Notes under the pieces: model-generated | Databases searched by the model: none | Told to the model about the DNA's origin: nothing | What the model saw: only the letters and a program-made list of their open reading frames with translations | NCBI GenBank assembly: GCA_036939355.1 | Contig: JALLAP010000644.1 | Location: 1-11,279, forward strand | Source of the DNA: Thalassiosira profunda | Lineage: Eukaryota; Bacillariophyta; Thalassiosirophyceae; Thalassiosirales; Thalassiosiraceae | Length of the DNA: 11,279 nucleotides | Direction: 5' to 3' | Program-made: the position numbers and the translations under genes | Shown: positions 1-6,163 of the stretch, piece by piece | Layout: each line of letters begins with the position of its first letter | Numbering within the stretch: position 1 is the stretch's first letter

Positions 1-2
1 GT

Positions 3-806
3 GATTGCGAGATTGGCGAGGACCTACACTTTATTGCTGGCGGAATGTATGACATGGCGATGCACAGCAAGACGTCCCGGGCCCTGCGTGAGAGAAAAGA
101 TGGGATCGCGGTGGCACTGGACGCACTGCGAAAGAAATCTGTTGTTCTGTCCGACGAGATCTGCAGTTTTATCGATGATGCCGTCAAGGCAAGCTCCTGC
201 GCCACGTGTTGCAACTGCCTGAAGGAGGTCGACAGAAAGGAACTTCTGTTTTGCGAACGCTGCGGCGTAGAATGCTATTGCTCCCTCGCCTGCCAGTCCG
301 AGAGTTATGGGCTGGACCATGGGCCTTGCAACGAAATTGTAGTGGCATACTCCACCTTGAGGGGAAAAGGTTTCAGTGAAACAGAGCTAAAGAGAATGGC
401 GGTGCTCAGTTGCAACCTGATGATGAATGGGTGCCGAGTTGTCCGGGAAAAGGCTGCAAGCTTTCTCGATGAAGAGAGTAACGTCGCGGAGGTGACGGTT
501 TGCTTCAGAAAATATCCTCCAGGCATCGAAGTGTCCAGGAGTGAGACGGGCGAATGTTCGGGTCGTCCTGACTGTTTGAAGATCACATTCACCGCGCCGG
601 TGTATTACGGCTTTGCGGGGAAAGTCGATGTGGAAATGCATGTTCTGGAGAAGGTCATCTCCAGACGATCGTTGGTCCAAGAAACGCTTAGAATAGCACA
701 GCTTGACAAGACCCAGCAGCGCATCACCAAATACTTTCAGCGTCGATCACACAACGATTCTGCCTCGAGGGTTCTGGGAATCCCCGATGGTAACGAGACA
801 TGCTAG
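3..806 (+). CDS. MYND-type zinc-finger protein, probably 5'-partial
   Basis: The sequence shows one MYND zinc finger. Counting from the ATG at 45, the likely ligands are C55/C58, C70/C73, C79/C83 and H92/C95, giving the C-x2-C, C-x2-C-x5-C-x3-C, H-x2-C layout of the family. Extra cysteines sit at residues 52, 56 and 77. The frame is open without a stop to the window edge (3-44), and that stretch reads as plausible protein (DCEIGEDLHFIAGG before the first Met), so the real start is probably outside the window; if not, the ATG at 45 gives 253 residues. MYND fingers usually bind proline-rich peptides in partner proteins. The region after the finger (about residues 100-253) has no domain I recognise. 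I recall similar short MYND proteins as a large family in Thalassiosira, but this is memory only. Base composition is more moderate than in the GC-rich gene downstream. The gene converges with the succinyl-CoA ligase gene, with 118 nt between the stops. The finger is confident; the function is unknown. Confidence 0.8.
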   Translation, partial: DCEIGEDLHFIAGGMYDMAMHSKTSRALRERKDGIAVALDALRKKSVVLSDEICSFIDDAVKASSCATCCNCLKEVDRKELLFCERCGVECYCSLACQSESYGLDHGPCNEIVVAYSTLRGKGFSETELKRMAVLSCNLMMNGCRVVREKAASFLDEESNVAEVTVCFRKYPPGIEVSRSETGECSGRPDCLKITFTAPVYYGFAGKVDVEMHVLEKVISRRSLVQETLRIAQLDKTQQRITKYFQRRSHNDSASRVLGIPDGNETC

Positions 807-838
807 ATAGTCTAGGAGAGTCATTACTTCAGTATGGT

Positions 839-844
839 AATAAA
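839..844 (+). promoter_or_regulatory. Possible polyadenylation signal of the MYND gene
   Basis: An AATAAA hexamer lies about 33 nt after the MYND-gene stop codon, in the 118-nt gap before the convergent succinyl-CoA ligase gene. The position fits a 3'-end signal. Diatom polyadenylation signals are poorly conserved, so this is suggestive only. No matching hexamer was seen after the other stop codons in the window. Confidence 0.3.
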
Positions 845-924
845 CATCTTGCGGTGTAGGCCATCCTCATTTTGAGCCTCGAGTCTAGACAGACCCAGAC
901 CATCGCATCTACTCGACGAACAAC

Positions 925-2196
925 TTATGAAATGGCCGCCACGGCCTTGGCGGCCGCGTCGTCCAAATCGTCGGCCGTGATGAGGTCCAGCCCGCTCTCC
1001 TCCAACAGCTGCTTCCCCCGCTCCACGTTCGTCCCCTCCAGCCGCACCACCACGGGCACCTTCAAATCCAGCGCCTTCGACGCCTCGATGATCCCCTCGG
1101 CGATGATGTCGCACTTCATGATCCCCCCGAAGATGTTCACCAAAATCGCTTTGACGGCCGGGTCTGTCGTGATGATCTCGAACGCCGCCTTGATCTGGTC
1201 GACGTTCGCGCTCCCCCCCACGTCGAGAAAGTTGGCCGGCGACCCTCCCCGCAGCGAGATGATGTCCATGGTACTCATGGCCAATCCCGCGCCGTTGACC
1301 ATGCATCCGATATTGCCATCAAGCCCGATGTAGTTGAGGTCCCACTTGCCCGCGGCAACTTCCCGAGGATCCTCCTGGGTGTGATCGCGCTGCGCGAAGA
1401 CGTCCTTCTGGCGGAATTCGGCGTTGTCGTCGAAGCCGATCTTGGCATCGGCGGCGATCAAATTGCCGTCGGTGTCCTCCGCGAGGGGATTCACCTCCAC
1501 CATCGTGCAATCCTTGTCGATGAACAGGTTGTACAGGGCCTGAATCTGCTCTCCCGCCGCCGCCTTGTCGCCCGAGCATCCTAGGCCGTTCACCACCGTC
1601 TCGATTTGCTCCAGGGTGGGCCCCGTGGTAATGTCGACGGGGACCTTGACGATCTTCTCCGGGCTGCTCTCGGCCAGGTCCTCGATGGACGTGCCCCCCT
1701 CACTGCAGGCGATGATGAGCGGTCCGCCGCTGCCCCGGTCCATGAAGATGGCGAAGTAAAATTCCTTCGCGAGGCTCATCTTCTTGGCCAGGAGGAGCGT
1801 GTTGACGGGCTTGCCCGCCGGGCCCGACTGCTTGGTGACGAGGGTGCCCCCGAGCATCTTCTCGGCATAGTCTTTGGTCTCCTTCGAGTCGATGATGTGG
1901 ACGCCGCCCTGCAGTCCGTTGGTGAATTTCCCCAGCCCGCGGCCGCCCGCGAGGATTTGGGATTTGATCACCACCTGCTCGTCGCCAATCTCGGCCGCGG
2001 CCTGGACGGCCTCGTCGACGGTGTGGGCGGGGAGGCCGAAGGGGACGTTGACGCCCGCGTCCTTCATGATTTGGGCGGATTGGTACTCGTGCAAATTGAG
2101 GAAGCGGACGGCGCCGACCTGGCTGCCGGCCGCCGCCGCGGCGGGGCGGGCGGCCGCGCGGGCGAGGGCGGTCCGGGCGAGCGTGGGGAGGAGCAT
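925..2196 (-). CDS. Succinyl-CoA ligase (ADP/GDP-forming) beta subunit, mitochondrial
   Basis: This is the beta subunit of succinyl-CoA synthetase, which with the alpha subunit interconverts succinyl-CoA and succinate with substrate-level NTP formation in the mitochondrial TCA cycle. The 423-residue protein begins with a Leu/Ala/Arg-rich, acid-free leader of about 30 residues (MLLPTLARTALARAAARPA), a typical mitochondrial transit peptide. The ATP-grasp domain follows, starting at FLNLHEYQSAQIMKDAGVNV, with the glycine-rich GGRGLGKFTNGLQGG, PLIIACSEGGTSIEDLAE and VEVNPLAE segments. The C-terminal CoA-ligase domain carries GCMVNGAGLAM, NFLDVGGSA and VNIFGGIMKCDIIAEGI. The pattern is closest to plant-type sequences (for example VVVRLEGTNV and LITADDLDDAAAKAV near the end). 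Nucleotide preference cannot be read reliably. An in-frame ATG at 2280 would add 28 residues unlike a targeting peptide and lies in the promoter palindrome, so I chose 2196. No intron is evident. Its GC content is high, as expected of a strongly expressed housekeeping gene. The phosphorylated His is on the alpha subunit, which is not in this window. Confidence 0.96.
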   Translation of the reverse strand: MLLPTLARTALARAAARPAAAAAGSQVGAVRFLNLHEYQSAQIMKDAGVNVPFGLPAHTVDEAVQAAAEIGDEQVVIKSQILAGGRGLGKFTNGLQGGVHIIDSKETKDYAEKMLGGTLVTKQSGPAGKPVNTLLLAKKMSLAKEFYFAIFMDRGSGGPLIIACSEGGTSIEDLAESSPEKIVKVPVDITTGPTLEQIETVVNGLGCSGDKAAAGEQIQALYNLFIDKDCTMVEVNPLAEDTDGNLIAADAKIGFDDNAEFRQKDVFAQRDHTQEDPREVAAGKWDLNYIGLDGNIGCMVNGAGLAMSTMDIISLRGGSPANFLDVGGSANVDQIKAAFEIITTDPAVKAILVNIFGGIMKCDIIAEGIIEASKALDLKVPVVVRLEGTNVERGKQLLEESGLDLITADDLDDAAAKAVAAIS

Positions 2197-2445
2197 GGTA
2201 GGGGAACAGCGCGTACGTTGAAAAATGAGCGGCCGCCGGCCGCCGCGAGAGTTGCAAAAAAAGGCCTCCGATCTTGGCATCCTACGTAGGATAATACTGA
2301 TTCCGACGTAGAATATCTTTTGGCTCGCGCTGCTTTGCTTCCAGCTTCCGGACCTTCACTTTCCCTCCCCACCATCACCTTCACCACCACCCATCGTTCT
2401 CCCAGGCCAACATCACCTTCCCGACTTGGCCGAGACGAAGTTGGG
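2197..2445. promoter_or_regulatory. Divergent promoter and 5' leaders of succinyl-CoA ligase and pseudouridine synthase genes
   Basis: These 249 nt separate two head-to-head ATG codons, so both promoters and both leaders must lie here. The part near the ligase gene is rich in GGCCGCC-type sequence. The centre holds a 14-bp palindrome (2279-2292) followed by a partial copy of its core (CGACGTAG, 2304-2311). The part before the pseudouridine synthase is C/T-rich (about 2340-2425), as in many diatom leaders. I see no TATA box with confidence. A frame continuous with the pseudouridine synthase extends back to a TAG at 2287 but holds no ATG before 2446. Confidence 0.55.
2279..2292. promoter_or_regulatory. 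Perfect 14-bp palindrome ATCCTACGTAGGAT
   Basis: The sequence ATCCTACGTAGGAT equals its own reverse complement. It has a TACGTA centre, and ACGT cores are typical of bZIP binding sites. It lies about 83 bp upstream of the ligase start and 154 bp upstream of the pseudouridine synthase start. Its placement suggests a shared operator-like site, but binding is inference. Confidence 0.4.
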
Positions 2446-3576
2446 ATGGTGCATCGGCTGCCGCGTATCTGGTTTCTTTTGATAGGCTTGACTCGGTCTC
2501 GAGGCGCGGAGGGCACCGTCTCGGTTGCGTTCGCCCAGCCATCACGACAAGCTCTCCAGCATATGCCCTCGTTGGCGTCACATGCAACAAACTTTGCACT
2601 CGCCCATCCGCCACGAGAAGCGACGCAACATCGGGCCTTGTTGGCGTCACACGCGACAAACAATGCCTATGATGTGAGCGTTCCGATCATCTACGAAAAC
2701 GAGAGGCTGCTCGCGGTAGCCAAGCCGCCGCGCATCCCCCATCACGACGATGCTTCGTCTCCGGGAATACTGTCGGTGATTCGACATCAACAGCAGCAAC
2801 CCAATCCTTCGTTCTCCTACCCAGGCAGATTATACGGGGTGCACCGACTGGACAAAGTGACGTCTGGCATCCTTCTGTTTGCAAAGGACTCTGCCACTGC
2901 CAGCGAATTGATGTGCAAATTCAACAACAAGGAGATACAGAAATATTACGTGGCCATCAGCGGCAAGAAGCCAAAGAAGGGAAAACAAGGATGGGTGAAG
3001 GGAGAAATGGTGTTGGGGCGTCGGGGCAGCTACAAACTGGTGAATTCGTCACGCAAGCCAAAGATCGCCGAAGATGATTCTGGCGAGGGAATGGATGATG
3101 ACGATAGGACTGCAAAGAGAAGCATTGGATATGCAGTGACGCGATTCTTCACGGCCGGATTGGGCAATCTACAAATGGTACCACAACTTCTTGACCCCAC
3201 AGAAGGCAGCGAAGGCCGGGCAATACCGAAAACTGCAATCCTGTTCCAACCGCATACCGGGCGAACGCATCAACTGAGAGTGGCGGCAAAATCCGTTGGC
3301 TTGCCGATACTGGGCGATGCTCGATATGGCGGTGGCCGGTTGGAGTCGTCGACTGCAGATGGTACTGACTGGGACCGGACGTATCTCCACGCCTGCGCAA
3401 TGCATTTTCAACTGTCACCATTTGGTCGCCGCCGCCGTCATGATGTCACCATTTGGTCGCCGCCGCCGTTCGATCATCTGTTCGCTCCAGGAGAATTGAA
3501 CGGAGTATTTGTTGGCATGATGGAGAAGCATTGCGACTGCGCTCCAATCTTAGATGCATTGCACCACGCCAGATAA
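2446..3576 (+). CDS. RluA-family RNA pseudouridine synthase, possibly organelle-targeted
   Basis: The enzyme isomerises uridine to pseudouridine in RNA. The 376-residue protein has the RluA/RluD core: VPIIYENERLLAVAKPP opens the domain, and HRLDKVTSGILLFAKD carries the catalytic Asp (residue 136 from the ATG at 2446; codon at 2851). FQPHTGRTHQLRVAAKSVGLP with ILGDARYGG forms the conserved substrate loop, and TYLHACAMHFQL starts the C-terminal strand. Whether rRNA or tRNA is the substrate cannot be told. An insertion of low-complexity acidic residues (EDDSGEGMDDDD) lies between the motifs. The start at 2446 is the first in-frame ATG. The N-terminus has a short hydrophobic run (IWFLLIGL) and then SVAFAQP, which resembles the diatom plastid ASAFAP signal, but the hydrophobic core is weak and AFAQP is part of a 23-residue tandem repeat. 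An unseen upstream exon is possible. The C-terminus contains a 26-nt duplication read in two frames. Two TAA stops occur in a row. The 3' end faces the ABC gene at 41 nt. Confidence 0.88.
   Translation: MVHRLPRIWFLLIGLTRSRGAEGTVSVAFAQPSRQALQHMPSLASHATNFALAHPPREATQHRALLASHATNNAYDVSVPIIYENERLLAVAKPPRIPHHDDASSPGILSVIRHQQQQPNPSFSYPGRLYGVHRLDKVTSGILLFAKDSATASELMCKFNNKEIQKYYVAISGKKPKKGKQGWVKGEMVLGRRGSYKLVNSSRKPKIAEDDSGEGMDDDDRTAKRSIGYAVTRFFTAGLGNLQMVPQLLDPTEGSEGRAIPKTAILFQPHTGRTHQLRVAAKSVGLPILGDARYGGGRLESSTADGTDWDRTYLHACAMHFQLSPFGRRRRHDVTIWSPPPFDHLFAPGELNGVFVGMMEKHCDCAPILDALHHAR
2527..2664 (+). repeat. Two tandem 69-nt (23-residue) repeats in the pseudouridine synthase N-terminus
   Basis: Unit 1 is 2527-2595 and unit 2 is 2596-2664. 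They encode AFAQPSRQALQHMPSLASH... and ALAHPPREATQHRALLASH..., each ending in ATNF or ATNN. The most conserved block is 22 nt (2571-2592 and 2640-2661) with only two differences. Because the unit is a multiple of three, the antisense strand also reads as a cysteine-containing 23-residue repeat. Sequence just before unit 1 may be a decayed third copy. I recall related repeats scattered in T. oceanica models, but cannot verify this. Confidence 0.8.
3413..3469 (+). repeat. 26-nt perfect direct duplication near the end of the pseudouridine synthase gene
   Basis: Identical 26-nt copies lie at 3413-3438 and 3444-3469, starting with TGTCACCATTTGG and ending in GCCGCCGCCGT. They are offset by 31 nt, which is not a multiple of three. 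The first copy is therefore read as LSPFGRRRR and the second as VTIWSPPPF. Only the second reading resembles the usual RluA-family C-terminus. Confidence 0.92.
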
Positions 3577-3617
3577 TAAGAACTTGCGATAGTTTGCTCT
3601 CCGCGTTTCTACCATCT

Positions 3618-5976
3618 TCAATGTCTCAGTAATCTCTCTGCGATGTCTTCGCTGTGTGTGATCCAATACACCGCTGCCTCGTGCTGCTTGACGTACTCGA
3701 TAACACTCGTTTCGACGCATTTCTCCGTCTATGGTAGAGTATCAATTGATGAGTGTGATAGTTGAAGTGCGGTTCAGCATCAACAGAAGTGCAAATGCTC
3801 ACCTTGGCATCCAAACCTGATGTGGCTTCATCCATCAGCAGTACCCGAGGCCGCGTTGCCATTGATATGGCAAGAAGAGCTGCATGGTTTCGATAAACAA
3901 TGTGTGAGCAAGAAGCAATGCACTGCGCAACTGACTGCTCCAAAACTCACTTCTTTGTGACTCGCCTCCGCTGAGATCTTTCCATTCTTTGTCTAGATAC
4001 TCGTGGCGTTCGCCTTCTTGATCACTGACGGCACCCACGTCGCCCATGCCCCATTGCAGAAGATAAGACAATGTCTCTGCAATCATTGCATCCTTGGAAG
4101 GGGTTCCAAACTCTCTTCCACAGGACGTATTATAGGACGAGAACATTGCAATCCGGCCAACAAAATCTCTAGGAGTTCCCGGTACATCCACTTTGTATTG
4201 CGTAACATAGCGAACGGCAGTTCTCCATTGGATCATGCTGTTGTGATTGACAACACGACCGCCTTGGCCGCAGCAACCAGCAAGTGACAACCCCGGCATC
4301 GTGACATCTCCGTGATCCATTGGACTGAGGCCGGCCAGCGCTCGAAAGAACGTAGACTTCCCGCTCCCACTGGGTCCAGAAACGATGCCAATCTCTCCTT
4401 TCTTAAGATTTGCACTGAGATTGATGCAAAGAATGCGTCGTTGCTGAATCAATGGCTCTGGGTTTGGAGCAGAACCTCCATTGTTATGTGAGAGAGATCC
4501 AGGCGATGGCGGCAACGTCAAAGATTGAGCATCAGAATTGCCTCTCGGGCGTTTTGTCGCATTGCTCTCTGGCACTGAAAACTGAAGCCTGGCGATTCGA
4601 AGGAGTGGGTCTTTCGATCCGCAACTAGCAATCTGATGCGTCTGGATCTGGATCCTATTCGATGGGACGGGTTTGTCGCTTCCATACGTTGACTCTGGCA
4701 GATTCGATAGCGGTTTGCTCTCCAAAGCACCATGCGAGATATCAGCAGCGGTGGTGTCTAGTTGTCGCCCAAACAACCCGCAAAAGCAGAGGATGCTTTT
4801 CGCGCATCCCAGCCCAACACTGCAGCAGTTTTGTATGCGCCCAATCAAGTTGCCGACAATGCCGCCGCTTTGCTCCGTTTGCACCGCCTTCTTCTTCTTT
4901 TTCACCTTGAAGAAACGATCGGTACGAAGGACATGCGTGCCGGCATCGAACGCCACGCGATAGATGATGAACACGTTGGTGAAGATCGTACAGAACGTAC
5001 AAGTCGCAATCAGATACATGATCAGTATCTGATAATGCGCCGCCTCCGTAACAGGGGAGCCTCCGAGAATCTGGCCTGTCATCATACCCGGAATGCTCAC
5101 GAGCCCGATGACATTGAGGCTGTTGAGCATCGGCGTCACGCCCGCCCGCACCGCCTCCCGAACCAACCTTCCCACGCTCTCCCATCCGCTCGCTCCAAAG
5201 CTTAGCAGCAATTCCACCTCCCGCCGTCCTCCCTCCATGATCAAAGTCGATAGATTGTTGACCGTCAGCGACACCCCGTTGATGCAGTTGCCCATCAACA
5301 TGCCGCATATCGGGATCACATATTGGGGATCCCATCGGGGATTAGGGCGGATGATAAACAGAAAAGCGAAGGCGCCTACGCCCGCGATGGAGAGGAGGAG
5401 GGCGAGGAAGGTCAGGTGGGCGTGGTATTGGTATGTGTATTTCGGCCGCGACATGGACTCTTTTGTGGCGATGAGAATCATGAACAGCACGTCTATCGGA
5501 GCGTGTGCATAAGATGCGAGCATAAGATGTGAGCATAAGATGTGAGAATTATTGCAAATCACACCAGAGATGTCGATGCGAGCATCAGTTGCAAATCATC
5601 CAAGGATCATAGCGAGGAAAAGAGCACATCACTTACAGAGGAAGACGATCCAGGGCCATCGTATCCCCATCACAAAGATGGGATGCAGTATCCACCCCAA
5701 GATCGACAGCTGGACGAAACTTCGCAATATGCCCACGAGGAGCGTGTTCTCCAATCCCATCTCGTACTTGTGCCCGACGTACGCGATGGCGAGGAGCGGC
5801 GCGGCCGAGAGGAGCAGGATGGGGATGGTGACGGGCACGACGCCAAAAGAGTCAACGTTGCTCCCTCCCACATCAGTCCGATGCGCGAGGAGATGCGGGA
5901 GATTATTGCCCTCGGCGTCATAGGCGAGATCGTCGCGCCCTTCAGGACCGGCGGAAAGGCCGAGGAGCGGGAACAT
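3618..5976 (-). CDS. Single-chain UPF0014 permease plus ABC ATPase transporter (FetB-FetA / STAR2-STAR1 type)
   Basis: Four exons on the minus strand (5976-5637, 5492-3951, 3879-3803, 3728-3618) give a 689-residue protein. The ATG at 5976 has an ACC context and an in-frame TAA eight codons upstream. Residues 40-310 are a UPF0014 permease: several membrane segments, RSFVQLSILGWIL, the RPKYTY turn, IPICGMLMGNCINGVSL, REAVRAGVTPMLNSLN and GLVSIPGMMTGQILGG. Next come a lysine run (309-315), a cysteine-rich hydrophobic patch (336-351) and a Ser/Pro-rich linker to about 460. Residues 465-689 are an ABC ATPase with Walker A GPSGSGKST (486-494), Q-loop Q545, signature LSGGE (620-624), Walker B RVLLMDEATSGLD (639-651) and H-loop His678 in WITHS. 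Bacterial FetA-FetB (implicated in iron export) and plant STAR1-STAR2 (UDP-glucose transport, aluminium tolerance) use these same two halves as separate proteins. Substrate and membrane here are unknown; location might be vacuole, plasma membrane or plastid. All catalytic motifs are intact. A half-transporter of this kind should dimerise. The splice model is mine, not from RNA data. Confidence 0.9.
3729..3802 (-). other. Intron 3 of the ABC transporter gene (74 nt)
   Basis: The donor is GTGAGC directly after the codon for Lys653 (phase 0), and the acceptor is CCATAG before ACGGAG. Removing it joins the D-loop (SGLDAK) to an exon that reads TEKCVETSVIEYVKQHEAA and then the H-loop WITHS. That exon ends in TGA at 3620-3618. 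Confidence 0.88.
3880..3950 (-). other. Intron 2 of the ABC transporter gene (71 nt)
   Basis: The donor is GTGAGT and the acceptor CATGCAG, splitting a codon after its first base. Removing it converts LSGGESQR plus nonsense into LSGGESQRTLLAISMATRP, restoring the helix after the ABC signature and bringing Walker B into frame. The fit to the family makes this intron secure. Confidence 0.92.
5493..5636 (-). other. Intron 1 of the ABC transporter gene (144 nt)
   Basis: The donor is GTAAGT after WIVFL and the acceptor GATAG before ACGTGCTG, with a codon split after base one. Without splicing the frame ends at TGA three codons after WIVFL. With it the protein continues WIVFLYVLFMILIATKES, a credible UPF0014 membrane segment. 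It is twice as long as the other two introns, and a 13-nt triplicated repeat lies near its 3' end. Confidence 0.85.
5507..5545 (-). repeat. Three tandem 13-nt repeats in ABC intron 1
   Basis: Three head-to-tail copies of GCATAAGATGTGA (plus-strand reading), the first with one C for T change, fill 5507-5545. In the transcript they lie about 14-52 nt before the 3' splice site, where a branch point is expected, and each junction reads TTATGCTCAC or similar. A role in splicing is inference. Confidence 0.85.
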
Positions 5977-6078
5977 GGTGCCTTGGAAGGAGGGATGTTA
6001 GGAGCGGTGGCGCTGGGTGAGGGAGAAGATGGGAGATCTGCGATCTGCGGGGAGATCTCGCTCTCGCTCAAAATCCGT

Positions 6079-6114
6079 TCGGACACCTGTCCGATGCTGT
6101 CCGACTGTGTCCGA
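6079..6114. promoter_or_regulatory. Cluster of four TGTCCGA boxes
   Basis: TGTCCGA occurs at 6088-6094, 6098-6104 and 6108-6114, an exact 10-bp spacing of about one helical turn. An inverted copy, TCGGACA, lies at 6079-6085 and pairs with the first to form TCGGACACCTGTCCGA, a perfect inverted repeat with a 2-nt spacer. The arrangement is that of a transcription-factor array. The factor is unknown. Confidence 0.5.
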
Positions 6115-6145
6115 TTTCGATTTATTGTTGCAATCAAGCCACAAG

Positions 6146-6163
6146 CCTAACCCTAACCCTAAC
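6146..6163 (+). repeat. Telomere-like CCTAAC triplet between divergent genes
   Basis: CCTAACCCTAACCCTAAC is three perfect copies of the CCCTAA/TTAGGG-type telomere unit, far too short for a telomere and flanked by genes on both sides. It could be an interstitial remnant or a telo-box-like promoter element such as the plant AAACCCTAA motif. Confidence 0.75.

Noticed and set aside
2197..2280. N-terminal extension of the succinyl-CoA ligase from the ATG at 2280
   Set aside because: The added 28 residues do not resemble a targeting peptide, whereas the sequence from 2196 begins with a good mitochondrial presequence.
1606..2289. 227-codon frame on the plus strand opposite the succinyl-CoA ligase
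   Set aside because: Codon-bias shadow of a certain gene; composition is Gly/Ala/Arg/Asp-rich with no motif.
2320..2445. TTG start giving a 418-residue pseudouridine synthase
   Set aside because: TTG is not a normal start in eukaryotic nuclear genes, and the extra residues are Thr/Ser/Pro-rich leader sequence. The first ATG is at 2446.
3626..3943. Separate small protein with a Walker B motif
   Set aside because: It contains exon 3 of the transporter plus intron sequence. Splicing to neighbouring exons yields a continuous ATPase.
5629..5976. Separate 115-residue small membrane protein
   Set aside because: It is exon 1 of the transporter. Its apparent stop lies in an intron that begins with a clean GTAAGT donor, and the sequence continues the UPF0014 permease after splicing.
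5542..6150. 202-codon plus-strand frame over the transporter's first exon and promoter
   Set aside because: Overlaps exon 1 in antisense and is low-complexity and charged, with no recognisable domain.
6146..6163. True chromosome end
   Set aside because: Only three repeat units, with intact genes on both sides.
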